From NCBI RefSeq assembly GCF_900115735.1, contig NZ_FOXO01000024.1, forward strand, positions 1 to 64,000: a DNA stretch of 64,000 bases, given 5' to 3'. This DNA comes from Butyrivibrio proteoclasticus (GTDB lineage Bacteria; Bacillota; Clostridia; Lachnospirales; Lachnospiraceae). Position numbers and translations under genes: made by a program. Below, piece by piece: positions 51,251-61,535 of the stretch. A model generated the notes under the pieces. The model searched no databases, was not told where the DNA came from, and saw only the letters and a program-made list of their open reading frames with translations. Within the stretch, counting starts at the first letter, position 1. The number at the start of each line of letters is the position of its first letter.

Positions 51251-52531
51251 TTATTCTTCTCCCTTTTTTGTAATACTTTCATAAACAATATTTATAAGCA
51301 ATATACTACATAGTAAGAAACTAAACACTTGAAATGTAAATGTCCTAAAAGATGACGCGTATATTGTTGCAGAAAATCCCATCATAAAACGAGATCCAAA
51401 TCCAAGAATATTCAAAATTATCAGGTTATAACATGTTTTTTCGTTAGTCTTTTTTATTGCCAGAACAGAAAAGAATAGTAATAAAAATATGAGTAAACTC
51501 ATAAGCAATGAAACCGGTGCATCTTTAAACGGGAGTAAATCCGGCATGTTACAAGAGTAATCATAATAAGTAATGAAATAACTTAAATTTGTAGCTCTAC
51601 TTAAAATTAACAAACTCAACATTGCCAAAGGAATTATCGTCATTTTTCTATTTTTCAAGTATACGATTATAAGCAGCAATACAGCAAAAACAATAAACAG
51701 GATTGGTTGTAAAAAGAATAAATTTGCAAAAGTCGTCGCTATACCACGATATAATTTATATCCTATACTCCAATCAGCATATTGAGGAAGCCAATATTCC
51801 ATCTCTACTGTGCTATGTACTCTTCTTATATGTCCAGGAACAATGAGCATAAGTACATAAATTATGATAGAAACACACAAATATATAGCACTAACATTAA
51901 ATATCTTTTTATAAGCAATATCCTTATCTCGGTTCCACAAATATAAGTATTCAATTGAAACCAATAAGAAACCACCAATAGCAACTACTGCTGTTTGATC
52001 CTGATTAGCGGTATATATCAGTCCTATTATTGATAATGGATAACATATTATGTTACCTTGTTGATTCCTCATTTTCTTAATTAATGGAGTTGCACCAATA
52101 AGCAATAGAATAATTGGATATATATAATTTGTTGTAGTTGCAATATATCCAGCAGAGCCCAAATAAGAAATGATAGGAAAAAGAGTTATTCCCATAGCTG
52201 ATGTTATGAGCATCCTTATTGACCGATCCGTAAAAAGATTCCAAATAATATAAAGCATAATTCCATATATAAAAGAGTCAAATATCTTAAATACATAAAA
52301 AGGAAAGCAGTACAATATAAAAGCCATTCCGTCTGTCATGAACTTTCCATTCCATTGGAATCTCTCAACAATATATGAAAAAACATTGTTAAAAAAAACT
52401 CCACGAGCTATATTAACCTCATCATCTGACACAATTTGCATAGGCAAATGAATTAGAAAAATAGCCAACTCAAATACCAAGAATATAATGATATATAAGT
52501 ATGTTGAATCTTTTTTTAAATTTTTAATCAA
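51251..52531 (-). CDS. polytopic membrane protein, DUF6056/glycosyltransferase-like
   Basis: A 426-residue protein with about ten to twelve membrane helices. It resembles DUF6056 proteins (SDDEVNIARGVFFNN after TM1, SIGYKLYRGIATTFANLFFL). The acidic DDE motif in the first outer loop recalls GT-C glycosyltransferases, which carry catalytic acidic residues there. It lies 9 bp before the DUF4214 gene at 49280. It may modify surface glycans or the DUF4214 proteins; that is inference. The base composition is noticeably more AT-rich than the neighbours, a sign of transfer. Confidence 0.75.
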   Translation of the reverse strand: MIKNLKKDSTYLYIIIFLVFELAIFLIHLPMQIVSDDEVNIARGVFFNNVFSYIVERFQWNGKFMTDGMAFILYCFPFYVFKIFDSFIYGIMLYIIWNLFTDRSIRMLITSAMGITLFPIISYLGSAGYIATTTNYIYPIILLLIGATPLIKKMRNQQGNIICYPLSIIGLIYTANQDQTAVVAIGGFLLVSIEYLYLWNRDKDIAYKKIFNVSAIYLCVSIIIYVLMLIVPGHIRRVHSTVEMEYWLPQYADWSIGYKLYRGIATTFANLFFLQPILFIVFAVLLLIIVYLKNRKMTIIPLAMLSLLILSRATNLSYFITYYDYSCNMPDLLPFKDAPVSLLMSLLIFLLLFFSVLAIKKTNEKTCYNLIILNILGFGSRFMMGFSATIYASSFRTFTFQVFSFLLCSILLINIVYESITKKGEE

Positions 52532-52601
52532 AATTTCTGCTCATCTCCTTTATAAAACTCATTACTACAGTTCAGGATTATATTTATTTTCCACCTAAAC
52601 T

Positions 52602-52635
52602 GACAATTGGTGTAGCATAAACTACACCAATTGTC
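52602..52635. repeat. 14-bp perfect hairpin
   Basis: GACAATTGGTGTAG (52602-52615) and CTACACCAATTGTC (52622-52635) around CATAAA. It lies between the methyltransferase stop and the membrane-protein start. There is no strong T-run; it is a terminator or processing site. Confidence 0.65.
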
Positions 52636-52676
52636 AAAGATCTCATTTTCTGATACATATATATAAATAAATTTGT

Positions 52677-53372
52677 TTATTTGTATACCATATAAGACTT
52701 AGTCAAGCCCCCAAGCATTTCTCTCTTTATCTCTGCTTCAGGAAAAAGTGTACGAAGATTTCTATAACTTAACAATTTTATCTCATCAGCAATTTTTAGG
52801 CTGTCCTCCCAATCTTTCCCCTGCGGCCAAAATCCAAGTTGATGCTTATTAATCATACTTGCCTTTAATTTTAATGGAAAAAATTGAAAAAACGGAACAA
52901 GAAAATGCGGCTCAATCGGAAAATACCTGTTAGGAGTCTGAAGGAAGTAATGTTTTCCAGCCCTCTTCATTTCCTTTGCCATCATTGCCCATTCTTTTTC
53001 CTTTCCAACATGCTCTATGCAACTGTTCGAAAAACATATATCGTATTCTTTGTCACTAATATCCTGCATATCAAGTGCATTACCAACAACGGCTTTGACA
53101 TTTACCGGTAAATTAGGGAATGGATTAGCATCGATATTAAGAAGAGTTATATCCATCTGATCAAAATATTTACATCCCATAGACTGCCAAAACGTAATAT
53201 CTCCACCTATATCCAATACCTTGATCTGTTTATTGTTCTTTAACTCTTCTGAAAAATACTGTTCGATAAAGCCCTCAAATATCATCATTCTTTTTTTTCT
53301 TAACTTATTGGCCATCCCGCCGGAATTATGTGAATTCGCCTGAAATTTAAATTTTTCTATTATTTTTGACAT
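52677..53372 (-). CDS. class I SAM-dependent methyltransferase
   Basis: A 231-residue Methyltransf_11-type enzyme. Motif I is KVLDIGGDITFWQ, LLNIDANPFP is the acidic end of strand 2, and CFSNSCIEHVGKEKEW is motif IV. HYFLQTPNRYFPIEPHFLVP is typical of methyltransferases found in surface-polysaccharide loci. The substrate is unknown. It is flanked by hairpins on both sides. Confidence 0.85.
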   Translation of the reverse strand: MSKIIEKFKFQANSHNSGGMANKLRKKRMMIFEGFIEQYFSEELKNNKQIKVLDIGGDITFWQSMGCKYFDQMDITLLNIDANPFPNLPVNVKAVVGNALDMQDISDKEYDICFSNSCIEHVGKEKEWAMMAKEMKRAGKHYFLQTPNRYFPIEPHFLVPFFQFFPLKLKASMINKHQLGFWPQGKDWEDSLKIADEIKLLSYRNLRTLFPEAEIKREMLGGLTKSYMVYK

Positions 53373-53451
53373 TGAACTAATTCCTTTATTTTTTATTCTT
53401 TACAAATTATACAACAGAATTATTTTTTTATTACTATATGTTTTCATCTCA

Positions 53452-53493
53452 AAATAAAAAGTACGCTTGGTGTAGTAATACTTCACCAAGCGT
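53452..53493 (-). terminator. terminator after the CAP/DUF4214 gene
   Basis: ACGCTTGGTG (53463-53472) and CACCAAGCGT (53484-53493), followed on the minus strand by ACTTTTTATTTT. The stem core resembles the GCTTGATG/CATCAAGC terminators after the other DUF4214 genes. Confidence 0.85.
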
Positions 53494-53501
53494 TTTCTGT
53501 C

Positions 53502-55886
53502 TTACAATCCATACTGCGCCAAAATGTTTGCAAATTCCTGAGAGTTAGCAAAACCTGAAGCTATATCATCGCGGCTGCGTCCGTTATTTAGCTGTGATAC
53601 CCAGTCGTTGAATCCTGCTTCATCAGGCTGTCTTCCTAAATATGTGTTGTACATGACGCGCACGTAGTCTTCATTGGACAAACCGCGATTTGCAAACTCC
53701 TGTGAATGTAAAAATCCGTTGGTAGAGATATTTAGAATATTCTCCTTACTTGGATTTGCATTTATCTGTCCTGTCCAATCATTTAGACCAGCTTCGTCAA
53801 ATCCTCTGCCTAGTACTTCAGTGTATAATCTGGAGACAAATTTCGTGATTCCTACATTCTTATCGCGATTTTCTGTGACTTGAACCTCGCCCGGATAAAT
53901 TTCGTAACTTTCACAAAGTGATATAAATTCCTGAGATCCTACGAAGCCTTTTACTATTGCATTGTAGGTTACTCCGCACTGAAGAGCTTCTACCCAATCT
54001 CTTTTTCCACCTTCATCAGAACCACGTCCCATTATTCCCGTATAGGCTAACTCTACATAGTCATCATTGCTAAGCCCCTTGTTTATCATTTCAGGACTTA
54101 AGTAGAATCCCTGTGCTATATCCGCACCATTTTTTGCTCCGCTCCTTAACTGATTAACCCAATTATTCAGTCCATCTTCATCAGGTTCACGCCCTAATGC
54201 TACTTGATACATTCGGGTTACAAAGCCTACTACAGGATCAACCGGTTCCTGAATATTTACTGCTATACATACTGCATCAGAATCTTCGTAATCATCATTA
54301 CCAAACACTTTGTACCAGACATAGTATGTACCGGCATAACATTCTGTTGGTATATTTTCAGAATAATAATATTCAGATGGCTCTGTTGTAGAATCCCATC
54401 CAGAAGCATATTTCAGTGTTCCACCACTAGCTTCACCAGCAGTTACAAGCTGTTGAAAACCTCTGTTGTACGTAAGATTATTGGCTACCGGTGCTTTTGT
54501 TACCACTGCTGTAGGCTTGGGTACCCAATGAGCATATACTGTCATATCTCCAATGAGATCAACTACCGTGCTTTCTACAATTTTAGTTCCGCCAACCGGA
54601 TCGGTGTACCAGCCATCCAGTTTATACCCTTTACGTGTAGAATAAAAAAGCTCCTCGAGTGGTTTTCCATAATAATAAGTATCGAAATTTAATGCACTCG
54701 CTCCACCATTCCCATCAAAAGACAACGTCATGTAACACTTTGAAATATCAACCATATTGGATGAGTATTCTACTGTTTCTACCACCTTATTATCGTTCAC
54801 ACTTGTGGAAGTTGGTCCGCCATTTACATTACCAAATTCCTGAACCCAGTAATATGTCCCGTTTGTATAAAAACATCCAATACCTATTGTTGTATGTCTG
54901 GAATCTAGCATATTCCTTCTATGACCCTGATATTCATAAGGGTCATCTTCTTCTATCCAAGCTTCTAAAACTGAATCAGCTGTTCTATAGCCATATGCAA
55001 TATTCTCTCCTCCATTCCTACGTGTTATAGACCCTTTGCTCCTCCCGTTAGGCCTAGTATGAGAATACATAACTGCAAGTTCTTTTGCCCTTTCCATTGC
55101 TGCTTTTTCCAGGTCATAATCATATTGAAGAGGCTGTAGCGATGTTGTCCCGGAAGTATTGAAATATGTTTTTGTACTATTATCTGAATTCCACTGCCAG
55201 ACATTTGATTTTGTTCTGAAACCATTAACACTGTTGAACATTGATCTGGCCATGCTTCCACAATATGTTCCGGATACTAAGACCGTGCCCAAACTTGAAT
55301 CAGGCCCAATATCCACATATTTGCGAAGGTATTCCGCACATGTCTCTGCATCATCGCATTTGTCCCAATACTCCACTTCCATTCCATCTTTAACAATTGC
55401 GCATACAGCGTAGGTCAATCGTCCACCCGGAATGTAATTCCACATGTATCGATATCCATTATATGCCCACACTATATTATTATCATTTGGAGCTTTAGAA
55501 TTTTTAAATGAAGTAACTGTTTCTTTTGATGCCCCATCTGCTTCAATGGCAATCACCTGTATATTTTTATTTGAAATCCAATAACTTGAAGCGATACTTG
55601 AGAAAATACTATTTGAATTTCCACAGCTCCCATCACCGCGATAAAAAACAAGAAGCTGTGTTTTTGAAGCATAGGTTGACTCAGTAATTGTCTCTCCATC
55701 TATCGTCGGTAAAGAAAATGATGGTGCTTGGATATTACAAGATGTACTGACTCCCTTATCACTTTCCGCTAATTCCCCTACTTGTTCACTTGCTCTAGCT
55801 GTTGTACAAATTCCTAAAAAAATAAACATACTTACAACAATAGCCAGTAAAATAAAACCATTCTTCCTGATGCTTTCCACTTTCAT
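53502..55886 (-). CDS. secreted redoxin-CAP-InlB-B-DUF4214 protein
   Basis: A protein of about 794 residues. It has a signal peptide (GFILLAIVVSMFIFLGICTTARA) and a redoxin-like domain at about 40-190 (APSFSLPTIDGETI, LLVFYRGDGSCGNSN). A CAP/SCP domain at about 210-360 carries AKELAVMYSHTRPNG, GENIAYGYRTADSVLEAW and HRRNMLD. An InlB B-repeat lies at about 385-455 (SFDGNGGASALNFDTYYYGK, GWYTDPVGG), followed by a linker. Four DUF4214 repeats occupy about 560-794 and end IAQYGL-like (LAQYGL). The start at 55886 is preferred over a TTG upstream. A cell-surface or secreted binding protein; only one Cys is in the redoxin active-site region. Confidence 0.85.
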   Translation of the reverse strand: MKVESIRKNGFILLAIVVSMFIFLGICTTARASEQVGELAESDKGVSTSCNIQAPSFSLPTIDGETITESTYASKTQLLVFYRGDGSCGNSNSIFSSIASSYWISNKNIQVIAIEADGASKETVTSFKNSKAPNDNNIVWAYNGYRYMWNYIPGGRLTYAVCAIVKDGMEVEYWDKCDDAETCAEYLRKYVDIGPDSSLGTVLVSGTYCGSMARSMFNSVNGFRTKSNVWQWNSDNSTKTYFNTSGTTSLQPLQYDYDLEKAAMERAKELAVMYSHTRPNGRSKGSITRRNGGENIAYGYRTADSVLEAWIEEDDPYEYQGHRRNMLDSRHTTIGIGCFYTNGTYYWVQEFGNVNGGPTSTSVNDNKVVETVEYSSNMVDISKCYMTLSFDGNGGASALNFDTYYYGKPLEELFYSTRKGYKLDGWYTDPVGGTKIVESTVVDLIGDMTVYAHWVPKPTAVVTKAPVANNLTYNRGFQQLVTAGEASGGTLKYASGWDSTTEPSEYYYSENIPTECYAGTYYVWYKVFGNDDYEDSDAVCIAVNIQEPVDPVVGFVTRMYQVALGREPDEDGLNNWVNQLRSGAKNGADIAQGFYLSPEMINKGLSNDDYVELAYTGIMGRGSDEGGKRDWVEALQCGVTYNAIVKGFVGSQEFISLCESYEIYPGEVQVTENRDKNVGITKFVSRLYTEVLGRGFDEAGLNDWTGQINANPSKENILNISTNGFLHSQEFANRGLSNEDYVRVMYNTYLGRQPDEAGFNDWVSQLNNGRSRDDIASGFANSQEFANILAQYGL

Positions 55887-55942
55887 CCCCAAATAACACT
55901 CCTTTTTCCACAACTTTTACTTCTAAATTCCCTCATTGTCAC

Positions 55943-58900
55943 TCAGTCACTCAGAAAACCATATTCCCTCATAAGCGCCTCAAATTCACGCGAGCAACCA
56001 AAGCCTTGCTGAATGACCTCTGCCCTGGTCATCTTGCCACTGCTTAACTTATTAACCCAGTAATCATATCCTTCGTCTTCAGGTTCTCTATCAAGGAGGC
56101 TCCTGTAGCAGTCCTCCACAAATTCCCCATCAGACTTATTCTTCTCGACATACTCCTGCGACTCAAAAAAACCCTTCTTAGCAACAGATGCCGCACTCTC
56201 CATTCGAGTTATTATCCTGTCAATCCAGTATTCAAATCCTGTTTCATCAGGTGTCCTCCCAAGGATTTTTGCATAGAGCCTTGTTACATAATTGCGAACT
56301 TTTTCTTCATCAATCTGCTGGCCTGCTTCTTCCAGCTCATAGTCATCTTCTGTCAGCTCTAATGAACCTCTCTCTATATCATATACGCTACACACCGCAG
56401 AAAATTCATCCGAATTGGCAAAGCCTCGAAGAACATACGCTCTGCTATATCCCCGTCTCAACATACGTTTCCAATAATCCATACCCGAATCGTCAGGCTC
56501 TCTATCAAGAATAGTACTATAGAGTTTCTCAATAAATTCCTCGTCTGTGTCATCCTGAGCAATATACTCCTGACTCATGAAAACACCAGCTGAAAAATCA
56601 GCACCATCTATCTCATGTTTTTTTAATTGTTGCGTCCAATCATTAAGCCCCTCTTCTTCAGGCTGTCTCTGCAACACATAATAATACATGCGTGCCACAA
56701 AGGCCTGTACCGGATCAGAATAGATTAAAAAAGCGTTATCCATATGCTGTTGTAAATATTTATTTATTGCATCAGCACGTCTGTTAAAAAAATCTCTTCT
56801 CTCGTTTATAGTACTTTCATATTCTTCTTCAAAACTCTCTGCACCATAGAATCTTTTGTAAGACTCTTTCAGACCGTTGGTGTAATCCGCCTGAAACTTA
56901 TCAATAATCTGATCTATCTCATTAGATGAAAAATAATCTCTTTCAATCTGCAAAATAGTCTCAGAAAATTTTGTTCTAAAATGTTGATTTCGCATCAGAC
57001 CGGCAAATAGCGGATCCCTGTCTTTGGTCCATTTTATGCTGTCAAATGAAGCCCTCTCCATAGTCGCACAATTGACATCAAACAGCATCCAGCGCCATTT
57101 TCCATCCTCATATGCTTTATCGCTTGTTTCCCTGACTCTCCATGCCGAAGTATTATTATCAGGCCAGTCGCGATTCGAAATGTATATCTCTGTAGCATAG
57201 TAGCGAATAAAGCTATCAATATCGATCAGTTCACATGCCTTTTTATAATTCTCCTCATCCTCCATGTCATTATTTTCAATAAAAGCTCTCATCTGATTCC
57301 AAAGGGTTATATCCTCAGAATCACCTTCTTCAATACTTCCATTTTTTACCATCACCACATTATCATCTTTGACACCATACTTATCCTCGATGTATTTATC
57401 ATCATACTTGTCAGTAAGAAAATACATTCCCCAGTATTCTCCATTTAAAAAAAGAGCGCACGGGATCATGTTAAAAACATCAAAATTTTCTTCAGCGCAG
57501 CATACCTCAGAAACTAAATAGTCATTAAACTTACAGGCAATATCATGTGCACCTGAAAATAATGTCATTCTCTTGGGGCCTTTACCGGTATTAAAAAGAT
57601 CATATTTGAAGCGCTTGTTGCCATCATACTCATCTCTGGAATATAGATTAAAGCTCTTTTGGCTATAAGCCCTTGAAGAAGATCCTTTTATTCTTACGCC
57701 ACACACCTGAGACAGAAGTGGAGAGCCACTTTCATCATATATACATATCAGCCCCCTTTTTTCCCACTCTATTCCCTTATTTGTATAATTTGCCTGGCTG
57801 TATCTCCAGTCATCTGCAGTCACTCCGTCCTCACCATTTGTAGCTCCCAGCACATATATTCCATCATCATATCCAAACAAGTCATCCGGCTCACAGGTTA
57901 TTGATACTGTGTACTGGTTTGTCAGCGACGCCCTGCCAAGCATGCCAACAAAGTATGAGTTTGTATATATGTCGGATATTTGCTCTCCACTATCAGAGAA
58001 CACTGCAGCCCTTAAAACAGTCGATTTGTCAATGTTATAATCAGGAACTTTAGGCACTCCGCCCTTTGGAGTTTCCGGGAAGCCATTTTCATAGGCCAAT
58101 GAAGTATCCGTTCTCATGGAATAGATATTTGGATTGCCGGTAGCATCAGTAATCCGGATTGCCCCCTCATACCAAATGCCATTACCTTTTGCAGGATCAG
58201 GGGTACTACAATCAAGTGTGTAGTAGATCCTGCCTACGCCAGATGTATTTTCCAATGTCAGATCAAAAGGATCACTATAAAAACCGGATACCTTATTAAA
58301 GTTAATAGTTGCAGCATACCATGCTCCATCTTGTCCTGATCTCGGCCGAAAGTCCTGGCAATCGTCTGCACTGTAGTCACATATTTCCGTATCTGCATCG
58401 TTGCTGTCTGTATCAGAAAAAGCAACTCTTCTGATGGATTTGTTCTTGGATTGGCCAGACTTGTATGCCGATTCAAAATATGCCGGTTGGTTCTTGGCTT
58501 TATCTCCTCCTGCAACAGCAAGCATATCAACATACGTATCAATGACAGGCATTCCGTCTATGGTTTCAACATCCGCGCTTATATCATCACTGCCTGAGCA
58601 TAGGACTACGCATAAGCCCTTATTAAAAAGATGTTGCTCCCAAGTCTGATCATAGCTATCGATGTTGTATTTTACGCTTGAAGTGTCATCTATTGCGGCG
58701 CACCTTATCAAATATGAGCAGTGAGCATCTATAATACCTGTGAGAACCAATTTCTCCCACTCATTTGCATTACCATCTGATGACGACATGTAGTAAATGC
58801 TCCAACCAGACATGTTGACAGCCGCATCGGTTGGATTGTACAACTCTATGAATGAATGAGATACTCTTGCATCTTTATTACCTGTACCATATATCTGATT

Positions 58901-59206
58901 GATTATGACATGTAGATGCTGGGAACAGGGTAATCCCCCATACTGATTTTCCGTATCCGTCTCTTCAGCCGTTACCTCGTCGGCATCTTCCTCTGTAGCA
59001 GGCTGTTCGTCTCCATCCAAATCTTCCTCTGTAGCAGGCTGTTCGTCTCCATCCAAATCTTCTTCTGTAACAGACTGTTCGTCTTCGTCCAAAGCATTTT
59101 CTAAAGTCTGAGCTTCTTCAGCAACTGCAACTATATCTGGCGTCATTGATATAAAAATGGCAAGGCCAAATGTTAATATTCCTAACCACAACTTTTTTAT
59201 TTTCAT
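55943..59206 (-). CDS. secreted lamin-tail/CotH/DUF4214 protein
   Basis: A protein of about 1087 residues. A signal peptide is followed by an acidic linker with a 12-residue repeat (EEDLDGDEQPAT, three times). A lamin-tail domain lies at about 90-230 (HVIINQIYGTGNKDARVSHS, FIELYNPTDAAVNMSGWSIY). A chitobiase-type C-terminal beta domain follows (YYTLDCSTPDPAKG). A CotH kinase-like domain at about 420-780 has GVRIKGSSSRAYSQKSFNLY, LNGEYWGMYFLTDKYDD and WRWMLFDVNCATM. Four DUF4214 repeats occupy about 835-1087. Related CotH proteins are atypical kinases acting on secreted proteins, here presumably outside the cell. The start with MKIKKLW is preferred. Confidence 0.87.
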   Translation of the reverse strand: MKIKKLWLGILTFGLAIFISMTPDIVAVAEEAQTLENALDEDEQSVTEEDLDGDEQPATEEDLDGDEQPATEEDADEVTAEETDTENQYGGLPCSQHLHVIINQIYGTGNKDARVSHSFIELYNPTDAAVNMSGWSIYYMSSSDGNANEWEKLVLTGIIDAHCSYLIRCAAIDDTSSVKYNIDSYDQTWEQHLFNKGLCVVLCSGSDDISADVETIDGMPVIDTYVDMLAVAGGDKAKNQPAYFESAYKSGQSKNKSIRRVAFSDTDSNDADTEICDYSADDCQDFRPRSGQDGAWYAATINFNKVSGFYSDPFDLTLENTSGVGRIYYTLDCSTPDPAKGNGIWYEGAIRITDATGNPNIYSMRTDTSLAYENGFPETPKGGVPKVPDYNIDKSTVLRAAVFSDSGEQISDIYTNSYFVGMLGRASLTNQYTVSITCEPDDLFGYDDGIYVLGATNGEDGVTADDWRYSQANYTNKGIEWEKRGLICIYDESGSPLLSQVCGVRIKGSSSRAYSQKSFNLYSRDEYDGNKRFKYDLFNTGKGPKRMTLFSGAHDIACKFNDYLVSEVCCAEENFDVFNMIPCALFLNGEYWGMYFLTDKYDDKYIEDKYGVKDDNVVMVKNGSIEEGDSEDITLWNQMRAFIENNDMEDEENYKKACELIDIDSFIRYYATEIYISNRDWPDNNTSAWRVRETSDKAYEDGKWRWMLFDVNCATMERASFDSIKWTKDRDPLFAGLMRNQHFRTKFSETILQIERDYFSSNEIDQIIDKFQADYTNGLKESYKRFYGAESFEEEYESTINERRDFFNRRADAINKYLQQHMDNAFLIYSDPVQAFVARMYYYVLQRQPEEEGLNDWTQQLKKHEIDGADFSAGVFMSQEYIAQDDTDEEFIEKLYSTILDREPDDSGMDYWKRMLRRGYSRAYVLRGFANSDEFSAVCSVYDIERGSLELTEDDYELEEAGQQIDEEKVRNYVTRLYAKILGRTPDETGFEYWIDRIITRMESAASVAKKGFFESQEYVEKNKSDGEFVEDCYRSLLDREPEDEGYDYWVNKLSSGKMTRAEVIQQGFGCSREFEALMREYGFLSD
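58985..59092. repeat. 36-bp tandem repeat, three copies
   Basis: Units start at 58985, 59021 and 59057; the first two are nearly identical and the third is diverged. They encode the acidic 12-residue repeat behind the signal peptide of the CotH protein. The unit length is a multiple of three, so copy-number changes keep the frame. Confidence 0.85.
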
Positions 59207-59304
59207 CACCCGTTTTCTCTCCCAACTTTGCACTTGCCAAATGAAACTCATCTTTTAACAATTTTTTCTTATTTCGCCCACAATTTATAAATTATTAAAT
59301 CTCA

Positions 59305-61146
59305 TTAAAGCCCATACTGTGCCATGATTTCACCAAACTCTGGTGAATAAGCAAAACCTCTCATTACACCATCACGGTCTTTTTCACCACTGTCAAGCTG
59401 TCCAACCCAATCAGCAAGTCCCGGAGCATCATACTCTCTTCCTAAGAAAGTACGATAAAGAACTTTAACATATTCTTCATTATTTAAATTCTTGTTGTTG
59501 AACTCCTGTGAATGGAAAAAGCCATTTGTTGAAACATTCATGATGTTGTCTCTTGAAAGATTTGCATTTATCTGACTGCACCAGTCATTTAAACCTCCAA
59601 CATCATATGGTCTTCCCAGAGCCTGTGTATATAAACGATTTACAAATTTAGTAACACCGGCGTTCTTGTCACGTGCTTCATTTACTACATATGTACCTGG
59701 CTTTATACCATAGCTCTTACACAGGCTATCAAATTCCTGACTTCCCACAAAACCAGCAAATATAGCTTCCATTGTCATTCCCGCTTCAAGATTTGATGTC
59801 CAGTTACTAAAACCTTCCGGATCTGCACTTCTTCCAAGCATTGCATTATAGCAGTCATTTACTATATCTTCGTTTGACTTATTTTTATTACTGTATTCAT
59901 CAGAGCCTAAAATTCCCTGAACAATATTTACTGCCTGTGCCTGTCCACTTGAAAGTCTGTTAGTCCAATCTTCAAGTCCTGTATCTTCAGGTTCACGTCC
60001 AAGCGCAACTTCATATAGTCTTGTTACAAATGCCTCTACCTTTTCCTCATCAATCCATTGATGAATTGGATCCTCCTGCGGAGCAACGCCATCAGAAGCG
60101 TAGGGATTGCTATCCTGCCATATATCACCACAGCTTACATTATTTAGTGTAGTTTCATAGCGGTCGTAGAAAGTCCCCTTAATGTTTGTATTTGAAATCA
60201 CGCACTTTTTTGCCGAATAGTTACCACAATCTCCGTTAAATGTACAACCACTTATCTGAAGGTCATATGCTGTATATACTGATTTATCACTTGGATAATA
60301 ATGGGTGCTGAAACCAAAGTATTGACCATAATAATCATCCATAATTCCATCATGGACATCTACTGTTGTATCTAGTATCTTTATTCTTTTACATACTCTG
60401 TCATCAGGCACCTTTCCATCTTTTCCATTAGGCTCTATATTGATACCACATTGTGGTGCTGTTCCATATGCATTTGCCAGGTAGCACCCGCTAATTGTCA
60501 CATCATTAGCATCAACTATGGAAATGTTGCTTCTACGATTATCAGTAATTTTACAACTATTAATAGTGATTCCATTACTTCCGTAAATTTCGTCACTATC
60601 GCTGGCAGTTCCTAAATAGATACCATCTCCCCAGTTTGAATTTATATTCATATTTGATATAGTTACATAATTACTATCTATTACTTTAACTCCGTGACCA
60701 CCTTCACCATTATCTCCATTATGCCTTGCGCGCTCACCATTTATGGTTCCACCATTAATAACAACGTCCTGCGCATTACGAACTATTATTACTCCATACT
60801 CACTTGAAGATGTTCCATTTACTTCCAAAACAGTGCTTGCATCCATAGAAAGAGTAATGTTACTTTTTAGACGTATTCCTACATTGGGATTGATGTTAAA
60901 TGTTCCGGAAGGAACAGTAACAGTTCCTGTAGAACCATCAAAAGACTCTATTGCAGAATTAAATGCTGCTGTATCATCAGTAGCATCCCCAGGTACTGCC
61001 CCAAAGTCCAAAACACTGACATTTTCTGCTGCGCTTGCAACACAAGTTCCATTTGGCGTAACAAAAGAAGCCGCAACTGATATGGACATCATGACAATCC
61101 CTTTTACAAACCTTTTTTTGCAAAATATTTTTTTTACCATATTCAT
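59305..61146 (-). CDS. secreted beta-helix (pectate-lyase-like) DUF4214 protein
   Basis: A 613-residue protein with a signal peptide. A right-handed beta-helix domain at about 42-365 starts VSVLDFGAVPGDATDDTAAF, the hallmark of the pectate lyase superfamily/GH28-type fold. It has repeated turns (VVINGGTINGERARH, VTISNMNINSNWGDGIYLG, ITINSCKITDNRRSNISI). Four DUF4214 repeats at about 375-613 end IMAQYGL. It could be a polysaccharide lyase, epimerase or hydrolase; no catalytic set is certain. The last 230 residues are closely similar to those of the 61782 protein. Confidence 0.86.
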   Translation of the reverse strand: MNMVKKIFCKKRFVKGIVMMSISVAASFVTPNGTCVASAAENVSVLDFGAVPGDATDDTAAFNSAIESFDGSTGTVTVPSGTFNINPNVGIRLKSNITLSMDASTVLEVNGTSSSEYGVIIVRNAQDVVINGGTINGERARHNGDNGEGGHGVKVIDSNYVTISNMNINSNWGDGIYLGTASDSDEIYGSNGITINSCKITDNRRSNISIVDANDVTISGCYLANAYGTAPQCGINIEPNGKDGKVPDDRVCKRIKILDTTVDVHDGIMDDYYGQYFGFSTHYYPSDKSVYTAYDLQISGCTFNGDCGNYSAKKCVISNTNIKGTFYDRYETTLNNVSCGDIWQDSNPYASDGVAPQEDPIHQWIDEEKVEAFVTRLYEVALGREPEDTGLEDWTNRLSSGQAQAVNIVQGILGSDEYSNKNKSNEDIVNDCYNAMLGRSADPEGFSNWTSNLEAGMTMEAIFAGFVGSQEFDSLCKSYGIKPGTYVVNEARDKNAGVTKFVNRLYTQALGRPYDVGGLNDWCSQINANLSRDNIMNVSTNGFFHSQEFNNKNLNNEEYVKVLYRTFLGREYDAPGLADWVGQLDSGEKDRDGVMRGFAYSPEFGEIMAQYGL

Positions 61147-61262
61147 TTACCCCACTAATCTTTTTTTATATTCTCCTGATAATAATTCTATCATAAAAAA
61201 GCACAAATAATACTGAATCCAGGTAATTCATCCACTATATCTTGTATTGCTTTTTCTTTCTT

Positions 61263-61425
61263 AAAGACCAGACTGAGCCATGATATTACTAAACTCAGCC
61301 GATTTTGCAAAACCACTGATGACTCCATCGCGGGTCTTTTCTCCTCTATCAAGCTGACCTACCCAGTCTTCAAGTCCTGCATCATCATACTCTCTTCCCC
61401 ATTTTCTCAACATACTGCTTTCCAT
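61263..61425 (-). pseudogene. internally deleted DUF4214 gene remnant (54 codons)
   Basis: A 54-codon frame starts MESSMLRKWG and continues directly into REYDDAGLEDWVGQLDRGEK and GFAKSAEFSNIMAQSGL. The second part matches the last 45 residues of the 61782 protein. The first part and the upstream DNA (ATATATTGG, ACATACC words) resemble the start of that same gene (MKRKALKKWG). So the signal-peptide start was joined to the last repeat by an internal deletion, perhaps at a shared GGGGA-AGAGA stretch. A binding site GGAG is retained, so a short peptide might still be made. Confidence 0.75.
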
Positions 61426-61535
61426 ACACATCCCACTCCTCCAATATATGGTATGTAAACAAACATTATACTAAAACAATACTACAAAATATAGTTAGTA
61501 TCTATGCTGTATATCTATTTCACAAAAAATTTTTT

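Noticed and set aside
54204..55030. Plus-strand frames rich in Tyr, Cys, His
   Set aside because: Antisense to the CAP/DUF4214 gene; no start signals.
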